From Amphirosellinia nigrospora (Eukaryota; Ascomycota; Sordariomycetes; Xylariales; Xylariaceae): 64,000 bases of DNA. The stretch is from the NCBI GenBank assembly GCA_004123355.1, contig SCHM01000001.1:8256193-8320192 (forward strand), read 5' to 3'. Under the pieces are notes generated by a model that did not search any database, was not told the origin of the DNA, and saw nothing but the letters and a program-made list of their open reading frames with translations. Positions 1-13,017 of the stretch are shown here, piece after piece. Position 1 is the first letter of the stretch; each line of letters starts with the position of its first letter. Made by a program: the position numbers and the translations under genes.

Positions 1-3000
1 GTCAGCTAGTCTGGCGGACGAGCATAACGAATACGTAGTAACAGGTAGTTACGTGACGGTACAACCCAATATGGTACAAATTTACTCAATGATGAGGGGT
101 ATACTCATTCTTGGACGAGGAGGGGTTCAAGGCTGCTATCAGAGCTGCATCGGTCGATTTGCGATACCATGCATATCCGCCAGCCTGCATGAGCCATGAG
201 AGATGTGCCTCTTGCATCACTGTTGCATGTCTATTACTAAATAAAAGTGTATGTCTCAGCCTCGTGTCTAACCTGACATCAATAACAGAAGTAGATCGGC
301 CCGAGCCAACTGGAGGCTCTTGCGTAGTGTGATTGTGTGACTGATGGACGCGAGTTGAACCTAGTGCTGACTGACATGCGATAATGTCGTACTGGTAGTA
401 TCTAAATATGAGATATACACAGCCAAGGGCTTTTCCGGACTCCGAACAGCCAAGATAGCTTGCATATATATGCTCCAATGGGGCAATCGATAGACTATAA
501 CCACATAGATGTTTTGTCAGGTTCTATGTGTACCTATTGAACAGACGATGCAGTGATCAGTCAATATGTGACAATGTGACACAGTTACTGATGGGAAAAA
601 GCCCATCATCCTCTCCATATGGACTACCGGCGTTCCCTACCGTGGCAATGCTGGTGGCTGCTTTGATGAGGAGAGGAAACTATAGTAAAGTCTTGTCACA
701 AGCCGGACTGCTCGTAATCGCGTTCGTGATAACCCTTAACACGATAGATGCGGCTCAAATACGGGAAATAGGAAGATTAACACGGGCTGTCTGTCACGTG
801 TTGTTATTGAGACGTGTTACAACCAGTCCGCTTTGAAGAGGACGTTACACGGTTTCAGGAGGAATTATCAAACCACTTTAGTCCTCAACGTTACGTACCG
901 CCATTCTCCACGTACTGGGCTCTGGCGCGTCTGGAATGGCTTGGCGCAATCAAATGAAAGGAAGCCAAGACCTTGTAGAATTTTTCTAGAAGCTCTCGAA
1001 TTCGTGGGGCTCGAAGCGTCAAGCTGGCATCTTCAGGCCAATAAAACGAAGAGACCTCAACACTTCTGGGGTTAGACTCGTAAGGCGGCAAAAATTTTGG
1101 TTTGGAAGCTAATTTTCTACTTTAATTTTTTTTTTCTCGCGTTGGGAGATTGCTGTCAGATTTGAGGCAGGGAAATTAATGGGTATCCACTTAGTCTTAT
1201 TTGACTTTACCTCACCGTCGGGATTCAGGGTCCATGACTTCATCGACACATGCTCGATAAACCCAACTTAACTGGATTTATCTAGTCTATGATGTCCTGG
1301 GTGATATGAAAGAGTCACAGATGCGGTGTAGTAAAAAAAAATTTGTACCTCGCTAGCAATATCTTTTTGGCGTCTGGGGACGGCGTGATAGTGGGAAAAG
1401 TAGTGTGTATCTAGTAAAACATAGCCTAATTCTCCTATCTAGCGTTTGATAGCAATACGCTACGTCTCATTTGCTTTCTACACGTGTATGACTTTTTCTA
1501 CACCGAGTTTCTGTTGCCTAATTTAGAGGCCTCAGAAGAACGCTACAAACTTCTAGAAACATTAGGGGCTAGTGCACTGCAAAAATGCTCAGACCAAGAT
1601 CCCAAATTCGTGTCATGTAAGAAACGCCCATCGGCATGATATAGGCAGGTAATCGAACGAGGTGGTTGTGTCTACCTAACCCAGACCCAGCCCTAACAGC
1701 CCACATCTGCAGCCGAATTGGTACTTACCTATCATATCCTAACACTTGGTGGTGGTTCCTCTGCTACCATACATCCGAGCGTCCGGGTCTAATGTGTATA
1801 TTAGTCTCAACATGGGAGTTGTTGATGCCTAATACCTGTGATGAGAAACAATTGAAAAGGCCACCTCATTGTGAGTCACGGACATATGTCGGTCAATCTT
1901 CGCAAATACGGTTGAGTGACGCTCTTCCTACTATATATGCGACCTGCCTGCGACCGAAGGAGCCACAATGAGGGGCAAATACAGTTCAACAACAACAAAT
2001 ATATAACACGTGCTTATGTTCGTGGGTTTCGTTCTCCCACGAACCCCGCTATAGATAGTAAGGCCGATAGGTAAACATCAAGCCGTATCTGAGTAGTATT
2101 CTGTCTGAGACCAAATATGTTCTAGGCCGTACTGCTATGGGGGTCATACATTCTTCCATGAAACTACTACCAATTGAGTATTATTAGTCGTGAGTATGGT
2201 TGTCTTGTTGATCGGAGTCCCCAGTGGCTGAAGGACTAGTCCGTGTCTTGATAAGCCGCATGTTATGATGAGAGAAAGAGAAAGTCCGCCTTGTAGTTTT
2301 AAAGTTTCAGTCTAGGCCAGGAACGTTTCGGGACAATTTACCGAGGATAGCTGCCACTATTCAGGCCTTTCACGTAAACCTCTTACACTAGAGAAATGGC
2401 TGTAAATAGGTCAGCTTCCAGGAGATAATGTGCGTTCGAGACTTGCTATGAGGCATACGGCTAACTACACTAACAGAGAGGCTTGATTTGTGCGCTGAAT
2501 AACCCCTGTCTACCTATCAAGGTAAGTAAGTCAGGATGCATTGCCTCGACAAGATAGTGTAAGGCTGGACTAGGTACAAGGGATGCTCAGCCACCTGATT
2601 CTCATTGCATGGTCAAGGCCGACCAATAGGGGATTCATGGCAGAAGAGGCTTTCTCCTTCTGCGTGCGCACGACATTGATGTCTCAACCTTTTTCTCTCA
2701 ATTACAGCAAAAGAAATACACTGCCGAATGGCTAGAGGGAGATAAGATGTCTTAGGACTCCGCATACATGCACCACTCTGGGCAATAGCTGGCGGAGATC
2801 TGGTGATGATTTGGCGACTAATTAACCAGTGATACTGCTTTTACGCTGACGAAACATGGGCACTTTTTTTTTTCTTGCCTCGTGCTCTCACCAGAACGCA
2901 GCTCGTAATGAGGCTCCACTAACCTTATTCGACCCCCTGTCATCTTCGGTTGTTGCGAAGAGAAGCGTAATAACATTGAATCGCCGATTGATCTTTTGTT

Positions 3001-3250
3001 GTGTGGAATGAATGAATAAAATGTCGTTTGAAATAAAGTTTGTAATTTTATTTCCCTTAGGTACCTAGGTAATTATTTGTTGGTCTGTGCCTGCCTATGT
3101 TATGCTCAGATGCCACTCCACATACATGATATGAGGTATCAATAGTCCAACCCGAAGGTATGAGAATAATATCCATAATATCCTAGAGTTGCGCTGTTCA
3201 TACCTACTAATGCTGATTATGCATCAATTATCCCCCCTTCTCCACTGGTA
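1..3250. other. gene-poor stretch, nothing recognised
   Basis: Only short ORFs (130 residues or fewer) occur, on both strands, and none shows a recognisable domain, signal peptide or plausible exon chain. Base composition is moderate and unlike the RIP-mutated block near 40 kb. One copy of the palindrome TAGGTACCTA lies at 3058-3067. Confidence 0.5.
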
Positions 3251-4043
3251 GCGAATAGTATGTGCAGCGATAGTGTGAGAGACGCTGGACTATTTTGGGG
3301 TGGTCAGTCCTGTCTAATTTCAGATGCAATTTCGATTTTGTCCCTCTCTACTTTGGCGTTGTATAGTACATCTGAAGTTCCTGCGCCGTCAGGTCTAGTG
3401 GAACCCCCAAGCCGACAGGGGGGCGACGCACGCTATAGCAGTGCGGTTAGGTACCTAGTACAGTACATAGCACATGTGCTGAGCGACAGGGATGAAATGA
3501 CAGGGCGGTCAGCCACTTGGCCAAGGCCGCCAGGGGTATTGTGCTCGTTTCAATTTGTTCCATGGGTGGCAGGACGTGATAAAACAACACCCCAAAACAC
3601 CCCCCACCAGATTTACACCACAGCCCACAGCCCGTCTCAACACACGCCAGCTGCAGGGTCAAGCCATGATCTGCCTGGTCCTGCACGATACGTTCGTGAG
3701 TGAGAAGTAGATTTGTACCTTTGTACCTTCGTACTCGCGTGCCCACTCCACCCAAATACGTGCATGCATGTACCTACGCTAGTATACTTCCACACCTTGG
3801 CTTCGTCACTCTGACTCTACCCCTGGTCCGTCTATCACGACTTATTTTTGCACCTCGTGGTGAATCTGGCTGTAGGTACCTCCCTGCCCAGTCTCTGTAG
3901 CCCAATTTCGCGCGAGGTAGTACATTGCGCCATTGTATCCCGGCTTTGGCGGTGTACTTTCAACAAACACCATCTGGTGCAAATTAGTGACACCCACCAA
4001 GTATTCACCAGCCTGAAGCAGAGCAGACGATCATCATCCCCAG

Positions 4044-4329
4044 CTATACATAAAGCTGCCTCCTCCCCCTCTACCTACCGAGTTTCTGGCCTGTTCACCC
4101 AGACATCAGATCTAAGATAAAATCAAGCATCAAGCTTCAGTCTACAAACAAGACTCAACCAACAACTTCAACTCACTTCTACCAAACTCACAACTTCACA
4201 CACACGTACATCTGCACCACGCGTCTAACTCGTGGTACTCCATACACACCTTGGTTTACATCGTTGTTGAACACTCAACAGCAACAACTCTATCACTCGG
4301 CTTTCCGCCAGACCTCTAAAACACTACCA
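4044..4329 (+). promoter_or_regulatory. TATA-like element and CA/CT-rich leader
   Basis: A TATA-like sequence (TATACATAAA, about 4046-4055) is followed by about 200 bases rich in CAAC, CT and ACA runs with very little G. This is typical of 5' leaders of well-expressed filamentous fungal genes. The first ATG after the leader is at 4330. The function is inferred from composition and order only. Confidence 0.4.
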
Positions 4330-4440
4330 ATGGCTTCCACACGAGAACTCGAGATGTCCGCCCAGCGCCCGTCGCAGCTTCCGCCTTGCCCTGGCCCGCC
4401 GCCAAGCCGGCCTCTCCCACCCCTGCCCAAGAGCGGCTAA
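4330..4440 (+). CDS. small proline-rich ORF, 36 residues
   Basis: The ATG sits at the end of a long CA/CT-rich leader and opens 36 codons ending in TAA. The N-terminal third is charged (MASTRELEMS); the rest is strongly proline-rich, with short Pro runs and an SRPLPPLPKSG tail. There is no signal peptide, membrane segment or known domain. I do not recognise the product. The leader makes real transcription likely, but the peptide could be an upstream ORF of an mRNA whose main ORF I cannot identify downstream. Confidence 0.35.
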   Translation: MASTRELEMSAQRPSQLPPCPGPPPSRPLPPLPKSG

Positions 4441-7400
4441 GGAGTCGACCTCGGCAGTCTCAACATTTCAGCCACGATTCAACTTGATTAATGGTTTTTG
4501 CACCGACGAGGGACGACATGAGACGACCTATGCACTGCACAGAAGGGATCAATCGCAATTGATACTGAAGTATCAGGACCTCATTTACACAACGCTTCAC
4601 GCTCTCTTGAGCTTGCACCTGGCATGCGCATCAGAAACAACATTCTTGTCGATTACATGACTCTTGCTGCAACCCAGCCTCAAGTCTCCAACAGCAACGA
4701 GCACCAATAGAATCGACGGAAGTGCGCGAACCATGGTCACTCACAACTACTTGCATCATTCCCCACAAGCAGCCAGGTGATCTTTATCAGATCATCATGG
4801 CGCGACGTCATTGAACTACTTCTCGATGATATGACAAGCTCGTCTTCCTCGAGCTGGCTCACAGAGGAATCTTCATTATTTCTTCCTGGCGCACCTAGCG
4901 CAATTGTAATACACTACGCACGACTTATAATACCGGTCTTTTACACCACGTCGCATTGGGAGGATACACGTTTTTCTTTTTCACGGGATATATGACGGTC
5001 ACAGGAGCCATGAGAGGTTTTTTTTCCTACTTTGTACACCTAGAATAGCACGGTCAGGGCGTCATCTGCGAGGATAGGCCACGCGCGCGAGGATACCCAT
5101 CGGAGAGGATTGCCAGGAAGGCAGGAAGGCTACAGGCAGGATTGCCTTGGTGGGAGCAATGTTATGGATGAAGAATCACGAAATCAATACGACCACATGA
5201 ATTCGGTCATTTTCTACAAATATGTCTTGTGCCATTCTTGCTCTGCATAGTGAATTACAGTGGCTGATATGAATCCTACTATTTGACTAAGAATTTATGT
5301 TTTGCGCCAGCAATAGGTCAATGAAACAAATTGTCCTGCTCTGGCTGGCGGACTGTTGGCCCGCTGCCTTGAGTCAGTAGAGTGTGTTTCGGAACTAGCC
5401 TATGCCTAGCATAATGGCTCAGACAACATGCTCACTCATCTCAGGGTCTTATACACATTCATGCCTGGATACGGATAACTGCCCAGAGCTTACGCAATGC
5501 ACTTTCCAATTTCAAAATATTACACCCAAGTTCCGAACCAAGTCAGTTACCTCTCTTCGTCTTACGTGGCTTGATCAATTTCACTGAGAAGGCAACAGTA
5601 TGCTATGCAGGAGCAAGATTAGGCCAACCATGTTACCGACGAGAATGTTCTAGTTGCCGGTTGGGACCGACTTTTCCCCCTTTCTAACTTAGCCACGTAT
5701 TGTCATTTTATTTTGTATTTTCCTCCGGTTCTTTCCAAGGTCACGACGATGCGGTGAGTACAGGATTAGGGCGAGGAATTAGACTCTCCATAGCTCGATA
5801 CAAACGGCATTAGTGAAATTGGGACAGATGCCCACAAACATTCCTCAGATCTCACCGCACCATCTCGCTTGGCACTAGTCTCTGGTAATTAGCCTAGTCC
5901 GGCCTACCTGCCTGCTGTTAATCTCTCCCTCCCTGCCTGCTCGCCTCCCATCACGTGCGTGTGCGATCTGTGTCAGTGTCATCATCATCGTCATTTTGAT
6001 GGGCCATCCTGTTTCACACTTGTCGAGCAAATGTTGCGCTTGAATCAGAATCAGAAAAAAAGGGGAGCGAGGTATACGAACTACCTGAAGCATTTCCAAG
6101 GTTCTCGGCAATTACCGAAAACAGCGAAAGGGGAATCGAACCAAAAATGCACACACACACACACATTTTAATAATGGGCAAAATTGTGTGCGACGCTAAG
6201 CCAGACAGGACGGTACCTGTATTAACAATCACCCAAAGTGTGAGGCGCCTGATACTTGTGATCTTCCCATGTCGTGCGGTCGTGGCACGATAGGTCCTTC
6301 CTCCCTCACCTCATCATCTACGTAACTAAACCATTGACGTGACGGCTGATTCAGTGTCCGAGAGGAGGAGGGGTCTGGATGTGCTGCTGCTGCGCGGGGC
6401 GCTTTCGGGGCTTCTTTTCAGGTCACGAGAACCCGGGGTTCCGTCTTGTCCGGTACCGAGATCATAGCCCACGGTTTTATTTTATAGTAGGTACAATTAA
6501 TAACGGGCGTCTATGGCGGCAACTACTCCATTGAGTTTTCTTTCGGAAAATGTAGAAGCACAAAAAAAAGTTGGCACAATAGGAACACAAAGGAGGGAAT
6601 AAACCCTCCGCTTCATCGCTGCCAAGATTTACCTGGCATCTGGGGATCGGGAGGCGCTTGCTATTTCCTGATCGGGCGTTTCGGCAGTCAGTCAACTCAA
6701 AGATGTCGGTAGGTTCACGTCAGGGAACAGGTGTGGCATAGCAGACATTTACAAGGCACTACTCTACTCGATATTAGTTGTTGCTGCGCCAGGCGATGGA
6801 GGGTGACATTCGGATTGTCGATCAAAAGCGAGATTTGCCATGCACCGGCTTGTACGGATGTTTCAACTCTCGTCTAGTCGGGATAGATTGATAGGGCCTA
6901 GGAAACAAATTGAGGCGAGAGACAGAGACAGAGAGAGAGAGAGAGAACATGGCGCAGCGGCTTCGGGATTGACGGACGCGCGGGGTTGGAGCGTCATCTT
7001 CTCGATGATCGCCGACGTTAGACATTGTTCAAGACAGAGTGTAAGTACTTGCAGTAGTGAGAAGCAAGTATACTCCCTCCCTTGCTTGCACTCGCCTGTG
7101 AACTCTGCAGCTCTAGCAGGTACCCCAGTCACGAAGCTGAGGGCGATTGAATCGTGACAGCCTAGGGGCGTGGGTCTCGTGATGACAGCGACAGGCGATC
7201 CGATCCTTCGGGACCCGTGTGTATGGAACAGGGCTGGAAGGAATCGTGATGACTAGGCTAGCAATAAAACGGCGCGGTGATGATGTTTGCGGTGTGCAGC
7301 TTCTATTTTGACCTACCATGCTATATCATGCTTGTATAGTGAGCGCTAAAGCAAAAGAGTTGAAATAATTGCGGGGGCACGTTGTTGATAATCAAAAAAG

Positions 7401-8461
7401 TTCTTGACGGTTCCTTGTATTACTTGCAAGTTTCAATTCCCCTGTGCAGTAGTGTGTACAACCACCCGAGTGCCACCAGTAATTTATGGATTGGAAAAGA
7501 AACCCGGGTCTGCCAATTGACTTGGGATTACTCCGTAGAGAAGCAATACAACCATCATCAAATCATGCAAGCCTTGGAAGAATAGATGTCATTCGCTCCA
7601 GATCCGAGGAAAAGTCTTATTACACCACCATCACATCTAACGGGTTTCAATCCTCATTTCGGAATTTTTCTAGAACAATTGGTGGCAATCTCGAAGCGAG
7701 ATAGTTCAATCGCGCCTGTCAACCGGTCGGGCTGGAATTTGCCACCTCCTGGATCGTCAGGGGGAGGCGAATAGTTATTTTTTAACGCGCTTGGAATTAC
7801 CCGGAAATGAGTTGTCGTCAACTGTCAAACTCAATTTGGTAAAAAAAAAAAAAAGGCATGCGGTCGCGAGCACCTATCATAGTAGATGCAGAAACATTCG
7901 CTATGCATGGGACGTGGTATGTAGTTATCATTAAAATGGGCACTATTCACACTCCTCCTGCTGCTCACTCGTAAGTACATAGTAACGACCAGTGGGGTGC
8001 AGGGTATTGACGTCAACGATGAACTGCTTATCGCCACGTGGATGCGATGCTGAAACGACGCGATAACCGACTTGGGTGGGATTTGCGCCCTAAACGCGTA
8101 TGCATACGCACTATCGACGACAACTTAGAATAGTACTACGAACTACTGCTACGAACACTCACGAACCAAGGTAAGTATCCTTATCAAATCACTCTATACA
8201 CACGCATAGTCGTGTGCGCAGCCAGATGCGCCCCGGATTCTTCCCGGACTTCGGTTATCCCCGGCTACGCAAAAGTGATTTCTTGAAACGACCTACCACA
8301 GCAGACCACAGCTCTGTGATTGCCCTACCAGTAACCAGGATTCAGGCGGAATCAGCTTGTCATCCACAAGGGCTGAGGATTTCGGCCAACTTCTTCCGTC
8401 TCAAGATCCACAATACCGGACGGGCTTATACTCCAGTATTCATCACTGCTCCCCGGAACCG
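4441..8461. other. no recognised gene; simple repeats
   Basis: ORFs are short and unconvincing. The stretch holds a CA dinucleotide run near 6151-6166, a GA run near 6928-6947, an A14 run near 7842, and a small cluster of GGCAGGAA/GGATTGCC repeats near 5093-5150. Promoter elements for the gene starting at 8462 should lie at its right end, but none is clear. Confidence 0.5.
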
Positions 8462-9747
8462 ATGTCTTTTCAACTTCATGTTTGGGGACCGGCGTTCGGA
8501 CTGGAGTCCATCGACGCCGAATGTTTGGCTGCCATCGCAGCTTTCCGTCACATTTTCTCTAGTGACGATTGGTCGTTGATCGCAAGTAATGATACATCCC
8601 TCAGCCCAGATCGTAAGTACTGTAGATCGTTCATCCAGATTTTCGGCCTTCCTTCGGCTGATCGCCGCCACAGATACCTTACCCGCCTTGTTTCACGATG
8701 GCACTTGGATATCTGGGTACATGAACATAATATCTTACCTGATACACCACATCACGTCATGTGTAAATCAACTCGCAGACCATGATCTTACGCCGCAGCA
8801 GGAGGCGGATCTCTTAGCATATTCCTCATTCCTCACAACACGTGGATCCGGCTTAGTAGCGTTGTCGCTCTACGCGTCACCGACTGCTTGGGTGGAGCTC
8901 ACAAGGCCGGCGTATTCGAGCCTCTTACCGTTTCCGCTAACGTGGACTATCCCCACGGCCATACGCGCTGCCGCCATCGAGAAGGCTGAGAACCTCGGCA
9001 TGGGCTACTTAGCTACCGAGGCTGAAGTCGATGAAGCCGCTATTGGTGGCGGAGCTGAGACTAACTCGGCGGGTTTTATGCAATTGCGCCAACGACTTGG
9101 CCCCCGAAAATCTTTGCAGCCGGAGCAGACAGGCGCAATCCGCTTCAGGCAACTAGCGGATGATTTCTTCACGACGCTTGATGACCTGCAAAGCCGTAAG
9201 AAGTATCTTCTCGGGACTCCAAACCCCTCTTCGCTCGACTTCTTGGCCTATGGATACTTGACGTTGATGAGAGTACCAACGCCATATCCGATGCTAGCAA
9301 CCTGTCTCATGGCGAACAACCGTCCTTCTTTCGAGTTTCTGAAAATGATGGAAGCAAGTTTCCATGACTATGTATTACCTCAGCAAGAACCTGTGCCGAG
9401 GGGCTTACCTACAACAATGGGTATCTTCGTCGACGGCGCAATTGAAAATATTGCTGGCGCAGGAGAGAGTTGGAGGAGATGGCGACGTGGAGGTATCAAG
9501 TCCGACGAAGAAGTAGTTTCAAGTCCAATGGGAACCCTGCTCGTTGTCGGGGAGTCGTCGTGAGCCTAGCAGCGGCTGGGCTGCAGTATTATTCCGCGGG
9601 CTCCCATCATTCGGCGCAAGTACGCACCGCTTCGAGGCTCCGAGGGAAGAGAAAGGCTTGTATCGATTTGGTGAGATCGGTGCAATGCTCGATGATCTGC
9701 CAATGTTCGAGAAAACCCCGACTGCTTCATCACCGTTCGGAATATGA
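8462..9747 (+). CDS. sam37: SAM37/Tom37 (metaxin-like), mitochondrial outer-membrane sorting complex subunit
   Basis: A subunit of the SAM/TOB complex, which inserts beta-barrel proteins into the mitochondrial outer membrane. The start is fixed by the family's N-terminus: LHVWGPAFGLESID follows the ATG at 8462. One intron, 8613-8673 (GTAAGT...CAG), joins LSPD to the conserved LPALFHDGTWISGYMN. The GST-like metaxin region follows. A hydrophobic segment near the C-terminus (VVVSLAAAGLQYY) and the tail (LPSFGAS...) lie in two other frames. Adding one base in GGGG at 9549-9552 and one in GGG at 9598-9600 joins them, giving about 408 residues, normal for fungal Sam37. The breaks are probably sequencing deletions. 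As written, the frame stops at 9563. Confidence 0.88.
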
Positions 9748-11581
9748 TCCAACACAAACGCCGCGCTGACATAGTGGGTTCTATGCCTGCACCTATTTCG
9801 GGTATTATATCCACAGTTCCTGGAGAGATCGATGAGTTCGACTTGCATATGTGTTGGTCAGATTGATACGAAACTTTATGTACCACACAAAACCATATAA
9901 TGTGAAAAGTGACTCGCCATGCCAGTATAAGCATGGACATGATGATGAGATACCGCCAGCAACAAATTTGTACACACAACTCGTAATGGTCGGTCGTGAG
10001 TTGCCATGGTCCCGCCTGGCAACTTGGCCATATTTGTGTTGATTGTTCGGCTATCCCTAAGGAGCGCCGAGCTTAGTTCAAAGGCGGCCCGAGCCCGTCC
10101 GTCGGGCCGCATTACGCTAGGATCAGGAGTAGCACAGTTCTATCTCTACGTATGAGGCATGATCGCTGCCCTTGATGCTGGAGTATACTGTTTTGTGTTT
10201 CAAATTGTGTAACGAAAGCCGAGCGAAGCACGTCTATGAGAAGTGCTAAAATACAGAGATGACGGCAGAACATTGTTCAACTCTCGGAGATACAAGCGAA
10301 GCACATATCGCCATCCTTCTTGCTGCGGATAGTACACATTACAATTGCCTATACTACCACCATTCCTCGATTCTATCAGTAGTCATGTTCTCTTAAATTG
10401 AGCTCTGAATAGCCACTTCTCGTCCACTATATGGCCCATTGGCCTATGAAAGTGGCTTTAGAGGCCTTCGCGCAACAGCCCGTCATATCACCTACCTGAA
10501 GGACAGGGTTTATGACACTAGGCACTACTGAGTCTGTTGGGGGTTGGCCCTGAATGTGATTACGCCCTTGTTAGGATGAACTTCTGAGATGGACTGGAAG
10601 GATTTAGAATCTTGGCCTCTGGAGTTTAATGAGTTGGGTGAACCCGCTCTTACTTCTGGAACCTAAATTTGTTCGAGGCCTCCTATGCCATGACCTTGCT
10701 GGTCACCTTCGCATTATCCAATTATTTCATTGCTGGTTCGTGGAATCGAGGTCGCACGTAGGCCTCGTTAATGTGCTATCACAGGTGTATCCTCGGTGGT
10801 TAGAGTGGTGCAATCACACGACTTGAACGTGGTGCTAGCAACATGAGGGCGGATGAGAGGCGACACACACTCCATCCTTCACCACAACGGCCGGAGTATT
10901 AGGTCCCCCTACCAAGGGCTGAGTTCTGCGATGGCTTCGTGGCACGATCAAGGTTTACACCCAAACTGAGTGTCTGGAACATTGTGAATTCTGATCCTAA
11001 TTTTCTGCGTTTGATGATGGCTTAGTTACGGTTTGGCTCCTTAGTCTAATTCGCCAACTAACTCTTGGATCAACGTCCCCGCGTTAGTTCGTGCTCGCCC
11101 AATGTGGTCATAAGACGCATGGTGTTTCCTGTTTTTGTTACGGCTACACGAACGGCGTGTCACTCGAATATTGGCTTGGTTGGTCAATAGCAACTGTTCA
11201 ACTCCCTCCGGCAGCCAGCGTTTCTCGGTTGGCAACTAGGCGGCATCACACAATCTGTGTTATAGGGTGGTCGGCCTTTGTATGATTATGAATGGCTGGT
11301 GATAACAATGTTGGTGGCAAAACTCGTTGAGCAACCTACCACCACCCAGCGGGGAAAACTTACGCATGTTTCCGAGCCTACTAGGTGCTATTCTGCTGGC
11401 CAGTGGCATTACATGCCGCTGCTTATCATGATTTTGTGGTTTGAAGGTTAATAATAAGAGTAATCGAAATACGATTTTGGTTGTATGTATCGGCGTAGTC
11501 ACCGTCTACAGACTGGCTCACAGATAAAGATTGAATAAGGAGCAGCTATTAGCGAGGACTAGTAGTACTAAGCTCTGAAGG
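9748..11581. other. no recognised gene
   Basis: Several ORFs of 60-140 residues occur but none has a recognisable domain or plausible exon structure. Those overlapping 9566-9979 on the minus strand are antisense to the SAM37 3' end. Confidence 0.5.
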
Positions 11582-12348
11582 ATGCGTAGGTTTTCGTTTC
11601 AAGGAGTTAGTACTACAAGAGGTTGCAAACACACGCAACTCCTCGCCGAGAGGGGTACTTTTATTTTTGCCACAGGTTACGAAATAAAGAGGGTGCGCAA
11701 GGGAGCATTAGTTGACACTTCGCATCTTACTACAATTCCGCCGAACATTCCTTCTCGGTCAAATCTCCCTGAAACTGTCAGGAACGTCCCAAGAACGTCC
11801 CAAGACCATGGATTACTGCTACCGAGTGCGACCCACAGTGATGGACGTAGTCGAGACACCAAGTTTTGACGTGGTCAGAGACAGAATTGGTGTCCTCACA
11901 CTCGAGCCGGTCGGGCCCCTCATACGCCCGCTAGTTGGCGGAAGTTTTTCGTTCCTCTGCCGAGTTAAGGATGCAGTAAGCGGAAGAGTCTACGCTCCAC
12001 GATATGGCGCCCGGCTCAGGTAACTTACTCCTGAGTGTTCTCCTGAAAAGGGCTTTGGAGAAAACATCATTGACTTGCCGGCTGTACAGAGCTACGGCTT
12101 TTATCACCCCGACCGCCATACGAACGGGGGCGACGGCGACGAAAGGACATAACTACAGGCTTCCGCTGAAGGACGAGGAGAAGGCCCAAGCGACCGCGGC
12201 GCACTGCCGCATAGCGTATAAGCCGACCGACTCCGGGGGCCTCAAAGCCGGTATAGTAAGCTATTCCAGACTTTTATGGACGTAATTTCCCCTTTCATAT
12301 CTTCTGACGCGACATGTCGCAGTACGTGAGCCTCGACATCGACTTCGT

Positions 12349-12759
12349 GTGGGACGGCACAGTATTCATTTATATCGAACTCGACTGGATTGCGGGGACT
12401 TGGACGACCCAGATCGATGCTCAAGCAAACTATGGGACCCAGCCGATCAGGCCGGCGTGGGGGACCTTGCATCCCAGGTATTCAGGCACTTGGTTAGATA
12501 CTTCGGTGATTTTGCTCTGCTGATTATACTATATAATAGACCTGGTAACCCGCCAGGCGATCCTGAACGAGCTGGCCCCATATTGGTTGAAATTACGGTA
12601 GGACAGCCGGCATCTCGAGCTGCTGGCGGGGAATGGTTCCCTGAGTCCTACCCTAACTCCCGAATGAAAGGGGCGCCTATGATGTGTTCTAGCTATGATG
12701 TTGATCAATATCACGGTCGACTGAAAGCAGATATCGGCATAGCGAAAGTGGATGAGTAA
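12349..12759 (+). CDS. unrecognised ORF, possible 3' part of a damaged gene
   Basis: An open frame of up to 136 codons with balanced amino-acid use, including an acidic stretch (CGDLDDPDRCSSKLWDPAD) and an amphipathic segment (LASQVFRHLVRYFG). The composition looks coding, but I recognise no family. The sequence upstream (about 11,600-12,290) has ORFs in shifting frames and may be the 5' part of the same broken gene. There is no good start codon context. It could also be non-coding. Confidence 0.25.
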   Translation: MGRHSIHLYRTRLDCGDLDDPDRCSSKLWDPADQAGVGDLASQVFRHLVRYFGDFALLIILYNRPGNPPGDPERAGPILVEITVGQPASRAAGGEWFPESYPNSRMKGAPMMCSSYDVDQYHGRLKADIGIAKVDE

Positions 12760-13017
12760 TAAATATGGCATGAATGGCAGTAGTCATTTAAGTGGGCTAT
12801 ATGCGATCAAGTATGTATAGATTGATTGCTATAGTGAGGTGTAATCTAGGTATAGGCGGTCATGTAGACAATTCTTTCTCCTGGGAGTAAAGATTACCGG
12901 ATAGGTACATCTTGTCGTGTAGAGATTGCTCGAAGATATGCTTAGTGGTACGTTACGCATGGCATTGTTTGTGACGCTTCAACTAATTACTCGGGGGTTC
13001 TCGGATATGAATTGATA

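Noticed and set aside
6130-6145. Sequence resembling a tRNA B box on the minus strand (GGTTCGATTCC)
   Set aside because: Flanking bases do not form a T-stem, and no A box or acceptor stem can be paired; the T-rich left side is a CA repeat.
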